Source: Neorhizobium alkalisoli
GTDB lineage: Bacteria; Pseudomonadota; Alphaproteobacteria; Rhizobiales; Rhizobiaceae
Direction: 5' to 3'
Length of the DNA: 64,000 bases
NCBI RefSeq assembly: GCF_002968635.1
Contig: NZ_PVBN01000002.1
Location: forward strand, 248,001 to 312,000
The notes below the pieces were generated by a model that did no database searches, was not told the origin of the DNA, and saw only the letters and a program-made list of their open reading frames with translations. Position 1 is the first letter of the stretch, and each line of letters starts with the position of its first letter. The translations under genes and the position numbers were made by a program. Of this stretch, positions 46,901-57,944 are shown piece by piece.

Positions 46901-47389
46901 TTACGGAAACAGCGCGCTCGCGAGCGCCGGACGCCCATCGCCCTTGAGGCGGAATTCTGCGGCGATCCGGTCGGCGATCTTCTCGGCGAGCGCCGTGTTT
47001 CCGTCGCCTGCTTCCAGCAGGAAGACGGAGGTCTCGAAGTTTCCCTCGGCGATCGCCTCGCCGGTACTGACCGAAATCACCTGAACGGCCACCTTCGCCT
47101 CATGCCGGCTGCCGATCAGCTGCGGGACCTGCGAAGCCTTCTCTATCCGGATGGCGATGATCGTCCGCGGCAGCATGGTCGAACGGCTGGTCGCGCGGAT
47201 CGCCTCATCCACGAGCATGTCGATGGCGATCACCAATCCCTGCGGAACATTGCCACGCGCAGTCACGAATGCGCCGCGCACGTCATAGAGAAATTGTTCC
47301 CGCGTTTCCTGGCCCGCGGGCATGCGAAACGCCGTCAGCGGCAAAGCCGCGAGCACGATAAGAGCGAAACGGGAAAGGCGGCGAAACAT
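46901..47389 (-). CDS. Exported conserved hypothetical protein
   Basis: A 162-residue protein with a signal peptide (about 1-25: RFALIVLAALPLTAFRMPAG). The mature part has alternating strands and helices, with RTIIAIRIEKASQVPQLIG, then KVAVQVISVSTGEAIAEGNF, and suggests a periplasmic protein. I recognise no domain. It is convergent with the toxin-antitoxin operon, three bases apart, and lies downstream of the ATP12 gene on its strand. Confidence 0.7.
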   Translation of the reverse strand: MFRRLSRFALIVLAALPLTAFRMPAGQETREQFLYDVRGAFVTARGNVPQGLVIAIDMLVDEAIRATSRSTMLPRTIIAIRIEKASQVPQLIGSRHEAKVAVQVISVSTGEAIAEGNFETSVFLLEAGDGNTALAEKIADRIAAEFRLKGDGRPALASALFP

Positions 47390-47446
47390 GAGAAAACCCG
47401 GAAGATCAGACTTCCGGATGTTCCACCAAACAGGGTTAGAGAAGAC

Positions 47447-48238
47447 TTAAGCGATCGGGCGCAGAGCGAGAAAAACTGCCGCCGCCGCCTGCACTTCTTC
47501 GAACCGCTTGGCGCGGCGGTGCTCGGCTTCCGCGTCAGCGCCCCAATGCTCGTTGGTCCAGTCTTCGTCGAGATGGGCGAGCGTCCAGGCTTCCTGATCC
47601 GTGATCCGGCCCTCCGCAAAAGCAAGCGCCAGGATCGCCGATCCGGTCAGCGACGTCACCGTATGCAATGCAGCCAACTCGATCGGCGTGTCGTATTTGC
47701 GAAGCGTCACGGCAAAGGCGGCGACCGCCTCCTTGGGTTGTTCCTGAGGCATGACGCCCTCGATCAGGACGAAGCGGGCGCCGAGTTCGTTCGCCGCCCA
47801 GTCCATGATCGGGTCCCAGTTGTCGTTCTGCCTGATAACGAGATTTTCAGGCCCCTCGGCGCGGTAGCAGAGCATGTCGCTCGAGGAAAACCTGAGAATA
47901 TCCTCGAACACAGCCTGTGGGTCGGCTGCAACGCCGTCGATTGCCGTGTTGACGAGCCTTGTGACGGGCATGGTGCGCGGGTCGATGACCTCTACCTGCG
48001 ACGCCCATTCGTCCCGCACGAGCTCCGCCAACCTTGCGGTCGGGACGACAAGGCTGTTCTTTGCGGGGGTCTTTACCGGCCGGCCGTCGAGATGGATGGC
48101 ATGACCGCCCTCGCCTTCGGCGACGCCTACCTCCTTGTAGAAACGTTTCGGCAGCGGCTTCTGCATCTGGATCTGCGCCCGCCTGGTCGGGTCCGCATGG
48201 CTCAGCACCTCGGAGGGGTCGGGAAAGATGTCACGCAT
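47447..48238 (-). CDS. ATP12 family chaperone
   Basis: A 263-residue protein of the ATP12 family, known in mitochondria as the chaperone for the F1-ATPase alpha subunit and common in Alphaproteobacteria. Motifs include LPKRFYKEVGVAEGEGGHAI, HLDGRPVKTPAKN, the DPRTMPVTRLVNTAID segment and LCYRAEGPENLV. The ATG at 48238 is chosen; the frame extends 16 residues upstream with no support. It follows the HAD and rluC genes closely (ten bases), suggesting one operon. Confidence 0.9.
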   Translation of the reverse strand: MRDIFPDPSEVLSHADPTRRAQIQMQKPLPKRFYKEVGVAEGEGGHAIHLDGRPVKTPAKNSLVVPTARLAELVRDEWASQVEVIDPRTMPVTRLVNTAIDGVAADPQAVFEDILRFSSSDMLCYRAEGPENLVIRQNDNWDPIMDWAANELGARFVLIEGVMPQEQPKEAVAAFAVTLRKYDTPIELAALHTVTSLTGSAILALAFAEGRITDQEAWTLAHLDEDWTNEHWGADAEAEHRRAKRFEEVQAAAAVFLALRPIA

Positions 48239-48248
48239 AAAAACAACC

Positions 48249-48902
48249 TCAGCCGATATGGGCGAGAATCTCGCTTGGATGATCAACGATCGCGTCGGCT
48301 CCGGCCTTCGTCAGCTCTTCCACCGAGGCATAACCCCAGGAAACGCCGATCGCCGTGGCGCCGGCAGCCTTTGCCATCTGCATATCGTAAATGGCGTCGC
48401 CTATGACAAGGGTATCGGCCGCCCTCATCCCGGTTTCGTCGCAGCATTCCGTCACCATCGCCGGATGCGGCTTGGATGGACAATCGTCCGCCGTCCGCCC
48501 CACGACGAAATATCTGTCGAAGCCATGCGTCTCCATGATGAGATTGAGCCCGCGCCGCGACTTGCCGGTGACTGCGCCGATCAGCAGATCCTCGCGCGGG
48601 CCGATTTCATCGATCAGCGCCCGGATTCCCGCAAACAGCGGCTCCTTGAAGTCGAGATCCTGCCGGACGACCGAAAACAGCGACTTGTAGTAGGCGGTCA
48701 TCTCGATCGCCTCGTCGTCCACATGCTCCTTTCCCTGCATCCGGGAAATCGCGATGTCGAGCGTCAAACCAATGATCGCCTTGGTATCCTCGACCTGCGG
48801 TTCGGGCTTGCCGAATTGCGCAAAGGTCCAGCGCATGGTTTCGTGGATGAGGCCGGCGCTATCGACCAGCGTACCGTCGCAATCGAAAAGAACGAGTTTC
48901 AT
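48249..48902 (-). CDS. HAD-IA family hydrolase (phosphoglycolate phosphatase-like)
   Basis: A 217-residue haloacid dehalogenase-type phosphatase. Motif I is FDCDGTLVDS, motif II AVTGKSRRG, motif III around SKPHPAMV, and motif IV VIGDAIYDMQMAK. A helical C1 cap lies between motifs I and II. It resembles Gph-type phosphatases, but the substrate is unproven. Its start overlaps the rluC-type gene's end by four bases (ATGA), so the two are translated together. Confidence 0.87.
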   Translation of the reverse strand: MKLVLFDCDGTLVDSAGLIHETMRWTFAQFGKPEPQVEDTKAIIGLTLDIAISRMQGKEHVDDEAIEMTAYYKSLFSVVRQDLDFKEPLFAGIRALIDEIGPREDLLIGAVTGKSRRGLNLIMETHGFDRYFVVGRTADDCPSKPHPAMVTECCDETGMRAADTLVIGDAIYDMQMAKAAGATAIGVSWGYASVEELTKAGADAIVDHPSEILAHIG

Positions 48903-49891
48903 TCTTCGTCTTCCCTCAGGCCGTTTTCCATATCGAAGCCCAGCAGATTCCAGCTCTGTACCATATGCGGCGGCAAGGGTGCGGTGACCTTCAGCCGCCC
49001 GCCGCTGGGATGCGGGACATCGATATGCCGGGCGTGCAGATGCAGCCGCTTCTGGATGCCTCCGGGGAAATCCCAGTTCGGATCGTCGATGAAATATTTC
49101 GGATCGCCGATGATCGGGTGGCCGATATGCAGCGCATGAACGCGAAGCTGATGGGTGCGGCCAGTATAGGGCTCCATCTCCAGCCAGGCGAGCGTTTGTG
49201 CGGCCGTTTCCAGCACGCGGTAATAGGACACGGCGTGGTCGGCGCCCTCCTCGCCGTGCTTGGCGACCCGCATCCGGTCGCCGTCCGGCGTCTGCTCTTT
49301 CACCAGCCAGGTGGAGATCTTGTCCTCGTGCTTGCGTGGCACGCCTCTCACGAGCGACCAATAGGTCTTCTTCGTGTCCCGCTCGCGGAAGGCTGCCGTC
49401 AGCTTCTGTGCGGCACCGCGGGTACGGGCGATCACCAGCACGCCTGACGTGTCGCGGTCGAGGCGGTGGACGAGCCGCGGCTTTTCGCCCTTCGGACTGA
49501 CCCAGGCGTCGAGCATCTGGTCGATATGCCGCGTGACGCCGGAGCCGCCCTGTACGGCAAGCCCTGCAGGCTTGTTGAGAACGATGACCTTCTCGTCCTC
49601 GTGCAGCACCATGCGCGAGAGCAGCTCGAAGTCGCCGGAATGCTTCAGGTCCTTCGATGCGATCGGGCCGGCCTTCCGGGCGTCCGTATCCATCGGCGGA
49701 ATGCGCACCGTCTGGCCCGGCTGAACCCGGGTGTCGGACTTCACACGCCCGCCGTCGACGCGCACCTGGCCGGAACGCAAGAGCTTCTGCAGCGGCCCGA
49801 AGCCGAGGCCCGGGTAGTGGATCTTGAACCAGCGGTCGAGGCGCATGCCCGCCTCGTCCGCCTCGACGCGGATATGCTCGATGCCTGCCAT
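48899..49891 (-). CDS. rluC: RluA-family 23S rRNA pseudouridine synthase
   Basis: A 330-residue RluA-family pseudouridine synthase. An N-terminal S4 RNA-binding domain (about 5-75: MRLDRWFKIHYPGLGFGPLQ, then KLLRSGQVRVDG) is followed by the catalytic domain with the aspartate in HRLDRDTSGVLV, and GRTHQLRVHALHIGHPIIGD further on. RluC acts on 23S rRNA sites 955, 2504 and 2580 in E. coli; exact sites here are inferred. The ATG at 49891 is preferred over a TTG one codon upstream. Confidence 0.9.
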   Translation of the reverse strand: MAGIEHIRVEADEAGMRLDRWFKIHYPGLGFGPLQKLLRSGQVRVDGGRVKSDTRVQPGQTVRIPPMDTDARKAGPIASKDLKHSGDFELLSRMVLHEDEKVIVLNKPAGLAVQGGSGVTRHIDQMLDAWVSPKGEKPRLVHRLDRDTSGVLVIARTRGAAQKLTAAFRERDTKKTYWSLVRGVPRKHEDKISTWLVKEQTPDGDRMRVAKHGEEGADHAVSYYRVLETAAQTLAWLEMEPYTGRTHQLRVHALHIGHPIIGDPKYFIDDPNWDFPGGIQKRLHLHARHIDVPHPSGGRLKVTAPLPPHMVQSWNLLGFDMENGLREDEE

Positions 49892-49929
49892 CAACGCTCT
49901 TTCGTGTCTCGTCTGATTGAGCCCGGTCT

Positions 49930-50307
49930 TTAGAGCATTGCCCGCCCGAGCGCCAGCCCGGCAAAGACGGCGCCCAGCGAGATCGCCACGCTCGCAACGA
50001 TATAGGTCACACCGGCCATGGTGGCACCCCGCTCCAGCAGCGACACGACATCAAGGGAAAAGGCGGAAAAGGTCGTGAAGCCGCCGAGGAAACCGGTGAT
50101 GATCAAAAGCCGCATTTCGGGCGATGCATCGAACCGACGGACAATGAGTTCGGCAAGGAAGCCCATCGCCAGCGAACCGACGACATTGACGGCAAGTGTC
50201 CCCCAGGGAAAGGAAGGCCCCCATAGGCGCAAAGTCCAAAGCCCGACGAGATAGCGGCAGACGGAGCCGATCGCTCCGCCGAGGGCAACGAGAAGCATGT
50301 TGTTCAT
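49930..50307 (-). CDS. crcB: Fluoride efflux channel CrcB (Fluc)
   Basis: A 125-residue four-helix membrane protein of the CrcB/Fluc family, which forms dual-topology dimers that expel fluoride. Signatures are GGAIGSVCRYLVG, GTLAVNVVGSLAMGFLAE and GFLGGFTTFSAFSLD, the last containing the phenylalanine and asparagine pore region. I see no fluoride riboswitch upstream. It precedes rluC by 38 bases on the same strand. Confidence 0.93.
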   Translation of the reverse strand: MNNMLLVALGGAIGSVCRYLVGLWTLRLWGPSFPWGTLAVNVVGSLAMGFLAELIVRRFDASPEMRLLIITGFLGGFTTFSAFSLDVVSLLERGATMAGVTYIVASVAISLGAVFAGLALGRAML

Positions 50308-50334
50308 GAGAAATACTGTGTAACTCGGAACCAA

Positions 50335-50366
50335 AAAACGTCAAATCGATAAAATGCCGACGTTTT
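50335..50366. promoter_or_regulatory. Inverted repeat in the divergent region upstream of crcB
   Basis: AAAACGTC (50335-50342) and GACGTTTT (50359-50366) are a perfect inverted repeat with a 16-base spacer. It lies between crcB and the small hypothetical gene on the other strand, a likely operator position. It could also form a weak hairpin. Confidence 0.35.
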
Positions 50367-50431
50367 GCTTAAACGGGAACGAATCGGGTTCCGCTTACTT
50401 CTCTATGATCGGAGAAGAAGTGGCAGGTAAT

Positions 50432-50710
50432 ATGACTCAAGTGCTTAGCATCTCGGCGAACACCGCCGCCATGGCCATAGAGGCGCTGAAACCCGGCCGG
50501 CGCCTGTCGCCCAAGGATCAGGCCGCCGACATCAAGGCCGATGCCGAGCGTAATGCGAGGCGCGCCCAAAACGCCGGCGAGCCCGGCGACATCGAACTCA
50601 TGATTCCCGCCACCACCGTGTCTCTCGACCTGCTGAATGCGGGCCAGCAGCCGCACCAGCAGGTCACCTACCATCATGTGCAATCGGCCTACCGGGATCT
50701 GGACGACTAA
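50432..50710 (+). CDS. Small conserved hypothetical protein
   Basis: A 92-residue soluble protein of unknown function. It is rich in alanine and charged residues in its first half (LSPKDQAADIKADAERNARR) and ends in a polar stretch (QQPHQQVTYHHVQ). No signal peptide or membrane helix. The ATG at 50432 has AGG a few bases upstream; longer starts at 50354 or 50405 are possible but the extra residues look non-coding. It is convergent with the Lrp-type regulator, 15 bases apart. Confidence 0.55.
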   Translation: MTQVLSISANTAAMAIEALKPGRRLSPKDQAADIKADAERNARRAQNAGEPGDIELMIPATTVSLDLLNAGQQPHQQVTYHHVQSAYRDLDD

Positions 50711-50725
50711 TTCCCTCCGTCCGCA

Positions 50726-51223
50726 TTAACGCCCGTGCCTGCCGGATTTGCCCGCAAACTTCAGCGGAAAGCCGTCAAAACCCTTGATCTCCTTCAGCAC
50801 GAACGTGGTCTGCATCTCCTTGATGCGCGGCAAGCGCCTCAGCGTCGACATGGCGAAATCGGCATAGGCGTCGAGATCGGGCGAGACCACCTGCAGCAGG
50901 AAATCCGCGTCGCCTGCGATGCTGTAGCACGCCACCACCTCATCCAGTCCGATCACCTCATCGGCGAAAGCTTCCGCCTCCGCCGCGCTATGGCTGTCGA
51001 TCTTGACGCGGATAAAGGCAAGCACGCCGAGACCGATCGCCCGCCTGTCCAGGATCGCCCGATAACCCTGGATAACTCCGGTCTCTTCCAGATGCCTGAC
51101 TCGCCGCCAGCTCGGCGACGTCGAAAGCCCGACCGTTTCCGCCAGCGCCTGATTCGTCAGCCGCCCGTCCTCCTGCAGGGCTTTCAGGATCCGCACATCT
51201 GCCGGTTCGATCTCATCTTCCAT
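50726..51223 (-). CDS. Lrp/AsnC family transcriptional regulator
   Basis: A 165-residue regulator with an AsnC-type helix-turn-helix (about 8-60: RILKALQEDGRLTNQALAET and VGLSTSPSWRRVRHLEETGV) and a RAM/AsnC ligand domain (about 68-155: LAFIRVKIDSHS, VVACYSIAGDADFLLQV). These proteins sense amino acids and form octamers. It is divergent from a DUF2000 gene, with a perfect inverted repeat next to that gene's start, so the pair probably is a local regulator and target. Confidence 0.92.
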   Translation of the reverse strand: MEDEIEPADVRILKALQEDGRLTNQALAETVGLSTSPSWRRVRHLEETGVIQGYRAILDRRAIGLGVLAFIRVKIDSHSAAEAEAFADEVIGLDEVVACYSIAGDADFLLQVVSPDLDAYADFAMSTLRRLPRIKEMQTTFVLKEIKGFDGFPLKFAGKSGRHGR

Positions 51224-51319
51224 ACAATTCTTCCCCTATCTGGCAAAAAACGGGAAAGTTCTACCGGAAAAGGAAGAAAACCAGAAGCGAAAGGTAAGAT
51301 CGTCCCGACGGGCTGGGCT

Positions 51320-51355
51320 ATTGTCCGAACCATCTTTCAACCCACATCGGACAAT
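51320..51355. promoter_or_regulatory. Operator candidate for the Lrp-type regulator
   Basis: ATTGTCCGA (51320-51328) and TCGGACAAT (51347-51355) form a perfect nine-base inverted repeat whose centres are 27 bases apart. The right arm ends one base before the ATG of the DUF2000 gene. Similar divergent Lrp-type pairs in Proteobacteria use such sites. Confidence 0.55.
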
Positions 51356-51356
51356 C

Positions 51357-51773
51357 ATGAACGAAGACATCCGCCTTGCCATCGTCGTCAATCCCGCCCT
51401 GCCGATCGGCCTCGTCGCCAATACGGTCAGCGCCATCTCCGTCGGCCTCGGCGCGCGTCTGCCGCAGCTTGCCGGGCAAACTCTCGCCGACCGGGACGGT
51501 CGCGCGATCGACACCAGCTCCAGGCAACCGGTCCCGATCCTTGCGGCAGACGCAGAAATGATCGGCGCGCTCCTCCGGCGGGCGCTCGGCCGGTCGGACG
51601 ACCGCGCCATCGTCCCCTTCCCGGCTTTCGCCCGGTCGCTGCACGACTACAGGGAATACGAGGCCGCTTTCCCGAGCCGCGACCTGTCGCAGGAGGCGAT
51701 CGACGGTCTGGGTCTGGCCGGCCCGTCAAAATGGGTCAGGTCGCTCACCGGCAGCCTGAAGCTTCTACGCTAG
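51357..51773 (+). CDS. DUF2000 family protein
   Basis: A 138-residue protein of the DUF2000 family, related in fold to peptidyl-tRNA hydrolase 2. Visible landmarks are RLAIVVNPALPIGLVANTVS at the start, PVPILAADAEMIGALLRRAL in the middle and a closing GLAGPSKWVRSLTGSLKLLR. Function is unknown; its place beside an Lrp-type regulator suggests a role with amino acids or related metabolites. The ATG at 51357 directly follows the operator-like repeat, so the 5' leader may be very short. Confidence 0.85.
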   Translation: MNEDIRLAIVVNPALPIGLVANTVSAISVGLGARLPQLAGQTLADRDGRAIDTSSRQPVPILAADAEMIGALLRRALGRSDDRAIVPFPAFARSLHDYREYEAAFPSRDLSQEAIDGLGLAGPSKWVRSLTGSLKLLR

Positions 51774-51781
51774 GAAAAGAT

Positions 51782-51803
51782 GAGGCCGCCCCCTGGCGGC
51801 CTC
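51782..51803. terminator. Perfect 9-bp hairpin between convergent genes
   Basis: GAGGCCGCC pairs with GGCGGCCTC around CCCT, between the DUF2000 and PCuAC genes. No T-run is seen, so this is a weak bidirectional stop at best. Confidence 0.5.
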
Positions 51804-51813
51804 CGGAGAGCAT

Positions 51814-52392
51814 TCAGTTTGTCTTGTGGCCGCCCGGACCAGCCGCCCCGACGGCCAGCTTCACTTCGATCTGGCCGGCCTTTTCGAATGTCAGGGTCAC
51901 GGGCACTTCGCCGCCGGCCTTGAAGGGCTCCTTCACCTTCATGAACATCATGTGCAGCCCACCGGGCTTCAGCTCGATGGTCTGACCGGCGGGAACGGCA
52001 ATCCCGGCATCCAGCTTGCGCATCTTCATCACCTGCCCCTGCATCGCCATTTCGTGCAGCTCCACCGACCCTGCCGCCGGTGACGAGGCAGAGATCAGCA
52101 CATCGTCCGATTTGCCGCTGTTCGTGATGGTCAGGTAGCCGCCGCCGACAGGCTGGCCCGGCAGCATGGCCTTGGAGAAGGCACCCTTGATTTCCAGATC
52201 GCCGACCTTGACGGCGTCACCGGTCGCAGTTGCGCCACTCGCCGTCGTGCCGTGCGTGTGATCGGTGCCGGCCGCCATGATTACGCCGCTCGTCGGCATG
52301 CTGGGGTTAAGGAAAATAGGCTGTGCGAAAGCGTGAGCAGCGCCGGCGGCTGCGAGCATGCCCGATAGGGCGATTTTCGTGATGGTCTTCAT
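51814..52392 (-). CDS. Periplasmic copper chaperone PCuAC
   Basis: A 192-residue exported protein of the PCuAC family, which delivers copper to the CuA centre of cytochrome oxidase. The signal peptide covers about 1-23. The metal site follows the H(M)x10Mx21HxM pattern with His113, Met122 or Met124, His147 and Met149 (HEMAMQGQ, GGLHMMFM). A histidine-containing linker (DHTHG) near residue 45 may bind additional copper. It is followed upstream on the same strand by a DUF2946 gene, a family also tied to copper. Confidence 0.9.
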   Translation of the reverse strand: MKTITKIALSGMLAAAGAAHAFAQPIFLNPSMPTSGVIMAAGTDHTHGTTASGATATGDAVKVGDLEIKGAFSKAMLPGQPVGGGYLTITNSGKSDDVLISASSPAAGSVELHEMAMQGQVMKMRKLDAGIAVPAGQTIELKPGGLHMMFMKVKEPFKAGGEVPVTLTFEKAGQIEVKLAVGAAGPGGHKTN

Positions 52393-52465
52393 GATATGTC
52401 CTCTTCCGGTGACAGCATGCTTTGGCTGTCCGACCGGGACGGTTTGATCTGTGCTGGTTGAGCCG

Positions 52466-52837
52466 TCAGATCAACGCGGGCGGGGCGCGGGATCTCGGCC
52501 GGTCGATCGCCATCGCGCCGCGTATCTCGACGGACTTCGGAAGCAGGCCCACATGGGATCGCAGTTCGCCCCTCAGCCATGTTGCATCGTTGGGGGGCGG
52601 CAGGATGACCGAGGCGGCAAGCAGGCAGACCTCGCAAAGAGGCTTTGCCGCCGGCTCATGCCTGTGTTCGCCGTCGGCGCAGATATCGGCGAAAGTGCCG
52701 TCCGGAAGCCGATATTCTTGGCTGAACGATTCGAGCCGAGCGGCGCTCACCGGCTGATGGCCGAGGCCCAGCGAAAGCAGGACTATGGCGCAGAAGATGC
52801 GCAGCACGCTCGTCGCTGTCCGGGGACCTGTCGTCAT
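52466..52837 (-). CDS. DUF2946 family protein
   Basis: A 123-residue exported or membrane-anchored protein of the DUF2946 family. The signal or anchor helix is at about 11-32 (VLRIFCAIVLLSLGLGHQPV). It has the histidine-rich ICADGEHRHEPAAKPLCEVC segment with a CxxC pair that is likely to bind metal. These proteins usually sit beside copper-uptake genes. It is 73 bases upstream of PCuAC on the same strand, so both are probably co-transcribed for copper handling. Confidence 0.78.
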   Translation of the reverse strand: MTTGPRTATSVLRIFCAIVLLSLGLGHQPVSAARLESFSQEYRLPDGTFADICADGEHRHEPAAKPLCEVCLLAASVILPPPNDATWLRGELRSHVGLLPKSVEIRGAMAIDRPRSRAPPALI

Positions 52838-53035
52838 CGCATAACCTGTTCGAATATCATTTGGCATAGCCCAATCCGGCGGGAAGCGCAAAACATCGTC
52901 GTCTCTATAGCACACCCTCTCGATGGCTGTTTGCACCAGGTCAAGCAGCATTCGTTGCGCTGCGACAGAAATTATGTCCGGAGCGACATTGGCCCCTTGT
53001 CAAACCCCGGTCGAGGCGGATAATGACGCCGGACT

Positions 53036-53193
53036 CGCTGGGAGAAGCCACTTTACTGTGGTGCCGAAGGAGCAACCGCCCCGGAAACTCTCAGGCAAAA
53101 GGACCAGCGAGCGTCGACAGGACTCTGGAGAGAAGTCTTTCCGAAGGGAAAGGCTCGCCGAAGGGATAACAATCTCAGGCGAAAGGGACAGAG
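53036..53193 (+). ncRNA. Tandem glycine riboswitch
   Basis: Two glycine aptamers lie in the leader of gcvT. The first (53036-53109) is closed by CGCTGG/CCAGCG and contains GCCGAAGGAGCAA and CTCTCAGGCAAAAGGAC. The second (53123-53193) is closed by CTCTG/CAGAG and contains CGCCGAAGGGATAACAA and ATCTCAGGCGAAAGGGAC. The linker is 13 bases. By family knowledge, glycine binding turns on gcvTHP. The gcvT start is 74 bases after the second aptamer, which allows a switching platform in between. Confidence 0.95.
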
Positions 53194-53267
53194 GGGGCTC
53201 AAAAACCGGCGCGGAAACGCGCCTGACCGTGAGCCGGTGCGTTAAGCGCCAAGACCTGGAGGCGTCC

Positions 53268-54404
53268 TTGGACGATCAGACCGTTCTGAAGAAAACACCC
53301 CTTCATGCCCTTCATCTGTCGCTGGGAGCGAAGATGGTGCCGTTCGCCGGCTATGACATGCCGGTGCAATATCCCGCAGGCGTCCTGAAGGAGCATCTGT
53401 ACACGCGCACAGACGCCGGCCTTTTCGATGTCTCGCACATGGGACAGGTCGTTGTGAAGGCCAGGTCCGGCACCTATGCGGATGCGGCAATGGCGCTGGA
53501 AAGCCTGGTGCCGGTGGATATTCTCGGCCTGAAGGAAGGCCGCCAGCGCTATGGGTTCTTCACCGACGAGCACGGATGCATCCTTGATGACCTGATGATC
53601 ACCAATCGCGGCGATCATCTTTTCGTCGTCGTCAACGCCGCCTGCAAGGACACCGATGTCGCGCATATGAAGGCGCACTTTTCCGATTGCGATGTCACCC
53701 TCCTCGAGGATCGCGCGCTTCTCGCGCTGCAGGGCCCCCGGGCCGAGGCCGTGCTCGCCGAACTCTGGCCGGATGTCGTCGACATGAAATTCATGGATGT
53801 CTGCGACGCCAGCCTTCATGACGCCGCCTGCATCGTCTCCCGCTCCGGATATTCCGGCGAGGACGGGTTCGAGATCTCAGTCCCCGCCGAAAACGCCGAA
53901 CAGATCGCCAGGGCGCTGCTCGAGGATCTGCATTGCATGCCGATCGGCCTCGGCGCCCGCGATTCGCTGCGGCTCGAAGCCGGGCTCTGCCTCTATGGCA
54001 ACGACATCGACACCACGACCTCTCCGATCGAGGCCTCGCTCGAATGGGCGATCCAGAAGGCCCGCCGCCCGGGCGGCGAACGCGCCGGTGGCTTCCCCGG
54101 CGCCCGCCGCATCCTGGATGAACTGACGAACGGCACATCGCGCCGGCGCGTCGGCCTGAAGCCGCAAGGCAAGGCTCCCGTTCGCTCGCACGCCAGGCTT
54201 TTTGCGGACTCCGAGGGCAAGACTGAACTCGGCGAAGTCACCTCCGGAACCTTTGGTCCCTCGGTCGAAGGACCGGTCGCCATGGGCTACGTTCCGGCCC
54301 AATATGCCGAACCCGGCACACAGATTTTTGCCGAGATACGTGGAAAGTACCTGCCGATGACCGTCGCCAGGCTTCCCTTCATAACGCCGACCTATAAGCG
54401 GTAA
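53268..54404 (+). CDS. gcvT: Aminomethyltransferase (glycine cleavage system T protein)
   Basis: A 378-residue T protein, moving the aminomethyl group from GcvH to tetrahydrofolate. Family landmarks: [29 protein letters not shown], the aspartate-containing folate site around [20 protein letters not shown], and [15 protein letters not shown]. The start is a TTG at 53268 with GGAGG seven bases upstream, placed just where family similarity begins ([20 protein letters not shown]). The frame runs open upstream through the riboswitch but that part is RNA. It is the first gene of gcvTHP. Confidence 0.95.
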   Translation: MDDQTVLKKTPLHALHLSLGAKMVPFAGYDMPVQYPAGVLKEHLYTRTDAGLFDVSHMGQVVVKARSGTYADAAMALESLVPVDILGLKEGRQRYGFFTDEHGCILDDLMITNRGDHLFVVVNAACKDTDVAHMKAHFSDCDVTLLEDRALLALQGPRAEAVLAELWPDVVDMKFMDVCDASLHDAACIVSRSGYSGEDGFEISVPAENAEQIARALLEDLHCMPIGLGARDSLRLEAGLCLYGNDIDTTTSPIEASLEWAIQKARRPGGERAGGFPGARRILDELTNGTSRRRVGLKPQGKAPVRSHARLFADSEGKTELGEVTSGTFGPSVEGPVAMGYVPAQYAEPGTQIFAEIRGKYLPMTVARLPFITPTYKR

Positions 54405-54431
54405 GCAATGATAGTCGCACAAGCTCCAGCC

Positions 54432-54581
54432 CCCCTCTGGCCTGCCGGCCATCTCCCCCACAGGTGGGGAGATTGGATGGGCGCACCGGCGTCCCCCGAC
54501 CATCAGCGTTCCAGAAAAGCGAGAGTGTGCCGCGAGTCGATCTCCCCCCTTGTGGGGGAGATGGCCGGCAGGCCAGAGGGG
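54432..54581. repeat. 31-bp perfect inverted repeat element between gcvT and gcvH
   Basis: Bases 54432-54462 are the exact reverse complement of 54551-54581. Each arm also has its own hairpin (ATCTCCCC with GGGGAGAT, and a similar pair near 54540-54562). The arrangement resembles the rhizobial intergenic mosaic elements of the RIME type. It is not translated in any plausible frame and sits inside the gcv operon, so it is present in the mRNA. Confidence 0.75.
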
Positions 54582-54640
54582 AATATCCCCACAAGCGCCA
54601 AACCTACCATTCAAATCACCCTTCCAGAGAGGACCTCCCT

Positions 54641-54999
54641 ATGCTGAAATTTACCGCCGAACACGAATGGCTGAAGCTCGAAAATGGTGTCGCCACCGTC
54701 GGCATCACCTCTCACGCTGCCGAACAGCTCGGTGATCTCGTTTTCGTGGAACTGCCGGAAGTGGGCGCCGAACTGACGAAGGACGGCAATGCCGCCACCG
54801 TGGAATCCGTAAAGGCGGCATCTGATGTCTATTGTCCGCTCGATGGCGAAGTTGCCGAGGTCAACCAGGCGATCGTCGACGATCCCTCGATCGTCAATTC
54901 CGATCCGCAGGGTGCGGGCTGGTTCTTCAAGCTGAAGCTCAAGAACGCTTCCGACGCCGACGCGCTGCTCGACGAAGCCGCCTACAAGGATCTCATCGC

Positions 55000-55003
<4 letters not shown>
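54641..55003 (+). CDS. gcvH: Glycine cleavage system H protein
   Basis: A 120-residue lipoyl carrier that shuttles the aminomethyl intermediate between GcvP and GcvT and the dihydrolipoyl dehydrogenase. The lipoylated lysine is Lys58 in ESVKAA. The N-terminus [16 protein letters not shown] is typical. It overlaps gcvP by four bases (ATGA). It follows gcvT after 236 bases that carry an inverted repeat element. Confidence 0.96.
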
Positions 55004-57864
<2,861 letters not shown>

Positions 57865-57875
57865 CCGGCATCATG

Positions 57876-57900
57876 GGCGGCCTGTTTCCCGCAGGCCGCC
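57876..57900 (+). terminator. Hairpin after gcvP
   Basis: GGCGGCCTG pairs with CAGGCCGCC around TTTCCCG, 12 bases after the gcvP stop codon. The following bases are only mildly T-rich, so termination may be partial or depend on Rho. Confidence 0.55.
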
Positions 57901-57944
57901 TAACCTTCCCTGCGGCAAGGCCGCGATGACACATGGAAACGGCT

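Noticed and set aside
50308..50431. Fluoride riboswitch upstream of crcB
   Set aside because: I looked for the conserved GGNGAUGG-type pseudoknot core on the minus strand and did not find it; only an inverted repeat is present.
52923..53267. In-frame extension of gcvT by 115 residues upstream
   Set aside because: The frame is open but runs through both glycine aptamers. Similarity to T protein begins at the TTG at 53268, which has its own GGAGG.
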